This document shows, piece after piece, positions 63,038 through 64,000 of a stretch of 64,000 bases of DNA. Origin of the DNA: Bosea sp. (in: a-proteobacteria). GTDB taxonomy: Bacteria; Pseudomonadota; Alphaproteobacteria; Rhizobiales; Beijerinckiaceae. Under the pieces are notes generated by a model, which was given only the letters and a program-made list of their open reading frames with translations, did not search any database and was not told where the DNA came from. How positions within the stretch are numbered: the first letter of the stretch is position 1; every line of letters begins with the position of its first letter. The translations under genes and the position numbers were made by a program. Location: positions 548,698-612,697 of the forward strand of contig JAAVVV010000001.1 of assembly GCA_023910605.1 (NCBI GenBank), given 5' to 3'.

Positions 63038-64000
63038 ATGAACGATCAAATCCCCGCCAGCCTCGCCGCCGCGCCGCGCCTCCCCTTGCCCCACGCCACT
63101 GCCGAGGCAGGGTTCGGCGTGTACCTGCACTGGCCCTTCTGCGCCGCCAAATGCCCCTATTGCGACTTCAACAGCCATGTCCGCCATCACCAGCCGGATG
63201 AAGCGGCCTATGTCGCCGCCTTCCGGCGCGAGATCGCCCATCGCGCCGCACTGACGCCCGGGCGCACGGTTTCGTCCATCTTCATCGGCGGGGGCACGCC
63301 GTCGCTGATGCAGCCTGCCACCGTGGCGGCGCTGCTCGATGCCGTGGCCGGAGCCTGGCCCACCGCCTCCGATGTCGAGGTCACGCTCGAGGCGAACCCG
63401 ACCAGCGTCGATGCCGGCCGCTTCGCCGGCTATCGCGCCGCTGGCGTCAACCGCGTCTCGCTTGGCGTGCAGGCCCTCAACGACCGCGACCTCAAGGCGC
63501 TGGGCCGGCTTCACAGCGCCGAGGAGGCTCTGGCCGCGGTCGATGTCGCGGCCCGGCATTTTGCGCGCATGTCCTTTGACCTGATCTATGCCCGCTCGCC
63601 CGAGCAGAGCGTCGCCGAATGGCGCGCCGAGCTTGGCGGCGCCCTTGAGCGGGCCGTCGAGCACCTGTCGCTCTATCAGCTCACCATCGAGCCGGGCACG
63701 GCCTTCCACGCCCTGCGCGCCGCCGGCAAGCTCGCGGTTCCGGACGAGGACCACGCCCGCGCCCTGTTCGAGGCGACGCAGGCGCTGTGCGAGGCCCGCG
63801 GCTTCCCGGCCTACGAGATCTCGAACCATGCAAGGCCCGGCGCCGAGTGCCGCCACAACCTCGTCTACTGGCGCTATGGCGAATATGCGGGCATCGGCCC
63901 TGGCGCGCATGGCCGTCTGGTGATCGATGGCGTGCGCCGCGCGCAGTCCACCGAAAAGCACCCGGAGAACTGGCTGGCGCGTGTGCTGAGCGAGGGCTCG
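63038..64000 (+). CDS. hemW: HemW, radical SAM heme chaperone (3' truncated by window end)
   Basis: The first 321 codons of HemW, a coproporphyrinogen III oxidase-like radical SAM protein now regarded as a heme chaperone. The SAM cluster motif is CAAKCPYC (Cys35, Cys39, Cys42), preceded by VYLHWPFC. IFIGGGTPSLM near 90, VSLGVQALNDRDLKALGRLH near 140, and YEISNHARPGAECRHNLVYWRYGEYAGIGPGAHG near 265-298 are all standard. AAGGGA precedes the ATG at 63038. The frame is open to the last base. Confidence 0.93.
   Translation, partial: MNDQIPASLAAAPRLPLPHATAEAGFGVYLHWPFCAAKCPYCDFNSHVRHHQPDEAAYVAAFRREIAHRAALTPGRTVSSIFIGGGTPSLMQPATVAALLDAVAGAWPTASDVEVTLEANPTSVDAGRFAGYRAAGVNRVSLGVQALNDRDLKALGRLHSAEEALAAVDVAARHFARMSFDLIYARSPEQSVAEWRAELGGALERAVEHLSLYQLTIEPGTAFHALRAAGKLAVPDEDHARALFEATQALCEARGFPAYEISNHARPGAECRHNLVYWRYGEYAGIGPGAHGRLVIDGVRRAQSTEKHPENWLARVLSEGS

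Overview
The window is chromosomal DNA from a GC-rich (about two-thirds G+C by eye) alphaproteobacterium, most likely a member of the Hyphomicrobiales (Rhizobiales). The evidence is the gene set: AddAB rather than RecBCD, a trpF-trpB-trpA-accD-folC operon, rpsA-sppA-ihfB-lapA, a RegB/RegA (ActS/ActR) redox pair, an intracellular PHB depolymerase, MmcB, and a complete Tad/Cpa (Flp pilus) locus. TTAA-N7-TTAA sites like those bound by CtrA are also present. I cannot name the genus. I see no rRNA, tRNA, CRISPR array, prophage or insertion sequence.

Layout. 1-4346: addB (3' end), addA, trxA. 4494-12059: a class A PBP, a convergent Bcr/CflA exporter, pnp and rpsO (each with a terminator), and an ArgE-type deacetylase. 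12163-22941: a threonine/serine dehydratase, then a long peptide-type ABC operon. That operon has two full sets of binding protein plus two permeases (A1-B1-C1 and A2-B2-C2) and one ATPase pair (D, F). A strong hairpin-plus-U-tract lies inside it, right after the first binding-protein gene. 22963-28461: an O-antigen-ligase-like membrane protein, fdhD-mobA, a 41-codon small gene, mrp, a TusA-like carrier and an L,D-transpeptidase. 28596-33655 (minus strand): folC, accD, trpA, trpB, trpF. 33756-43200 (plus strand): an orphan TAXI-type receptor, a small secreted protein, rpsA, sppA, ihfB, lapA, an ornithine-cyclodeaminase-family gene, a TPR protein, a GMC oxidoreductase and mmcB. 43208-45232: the regB-regA pair, divergent from phaZ (45530-46837). 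46888-51319: a TadD-like lipoprotein, a leucyl aminopeptidase, a short MarR regulator, an NlpC/P60 hydrolase and an HEXXH metallopeptidase. 51392-62923: the Tad pilus locus. On the minus strand it runs from two tandem pilins through cpaA, cpaB, cpaC, cpaD, cpaE, cpaF, tadB and tadC. On the plus strand are a pilus N-domain protein and two TadE/TadG pseudopilins. 63038 to the window end: hemW, truncated.

The main points of interest are organisational. The addB-addA-trxA, folC-accD-trpABF and rpsA-sppA-ihfB-lapA blocks, often neighbours in this order, are separated or re-oriented here. CtrA-like boxes lie upstream of a cell-wall synthase and of pilus genes. Two nearly identical pilin genes sit on a 267-bp tandem duplication next to a strikingly AT-rich island. 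The ABC operon carries its own internal terminator and a 14-bp palindrome in its leader. I found no convincing new defence system or otherwise unknown multi-gene machine. The least explained genes are two small ORFs (26056-26181 and 35244-35399).
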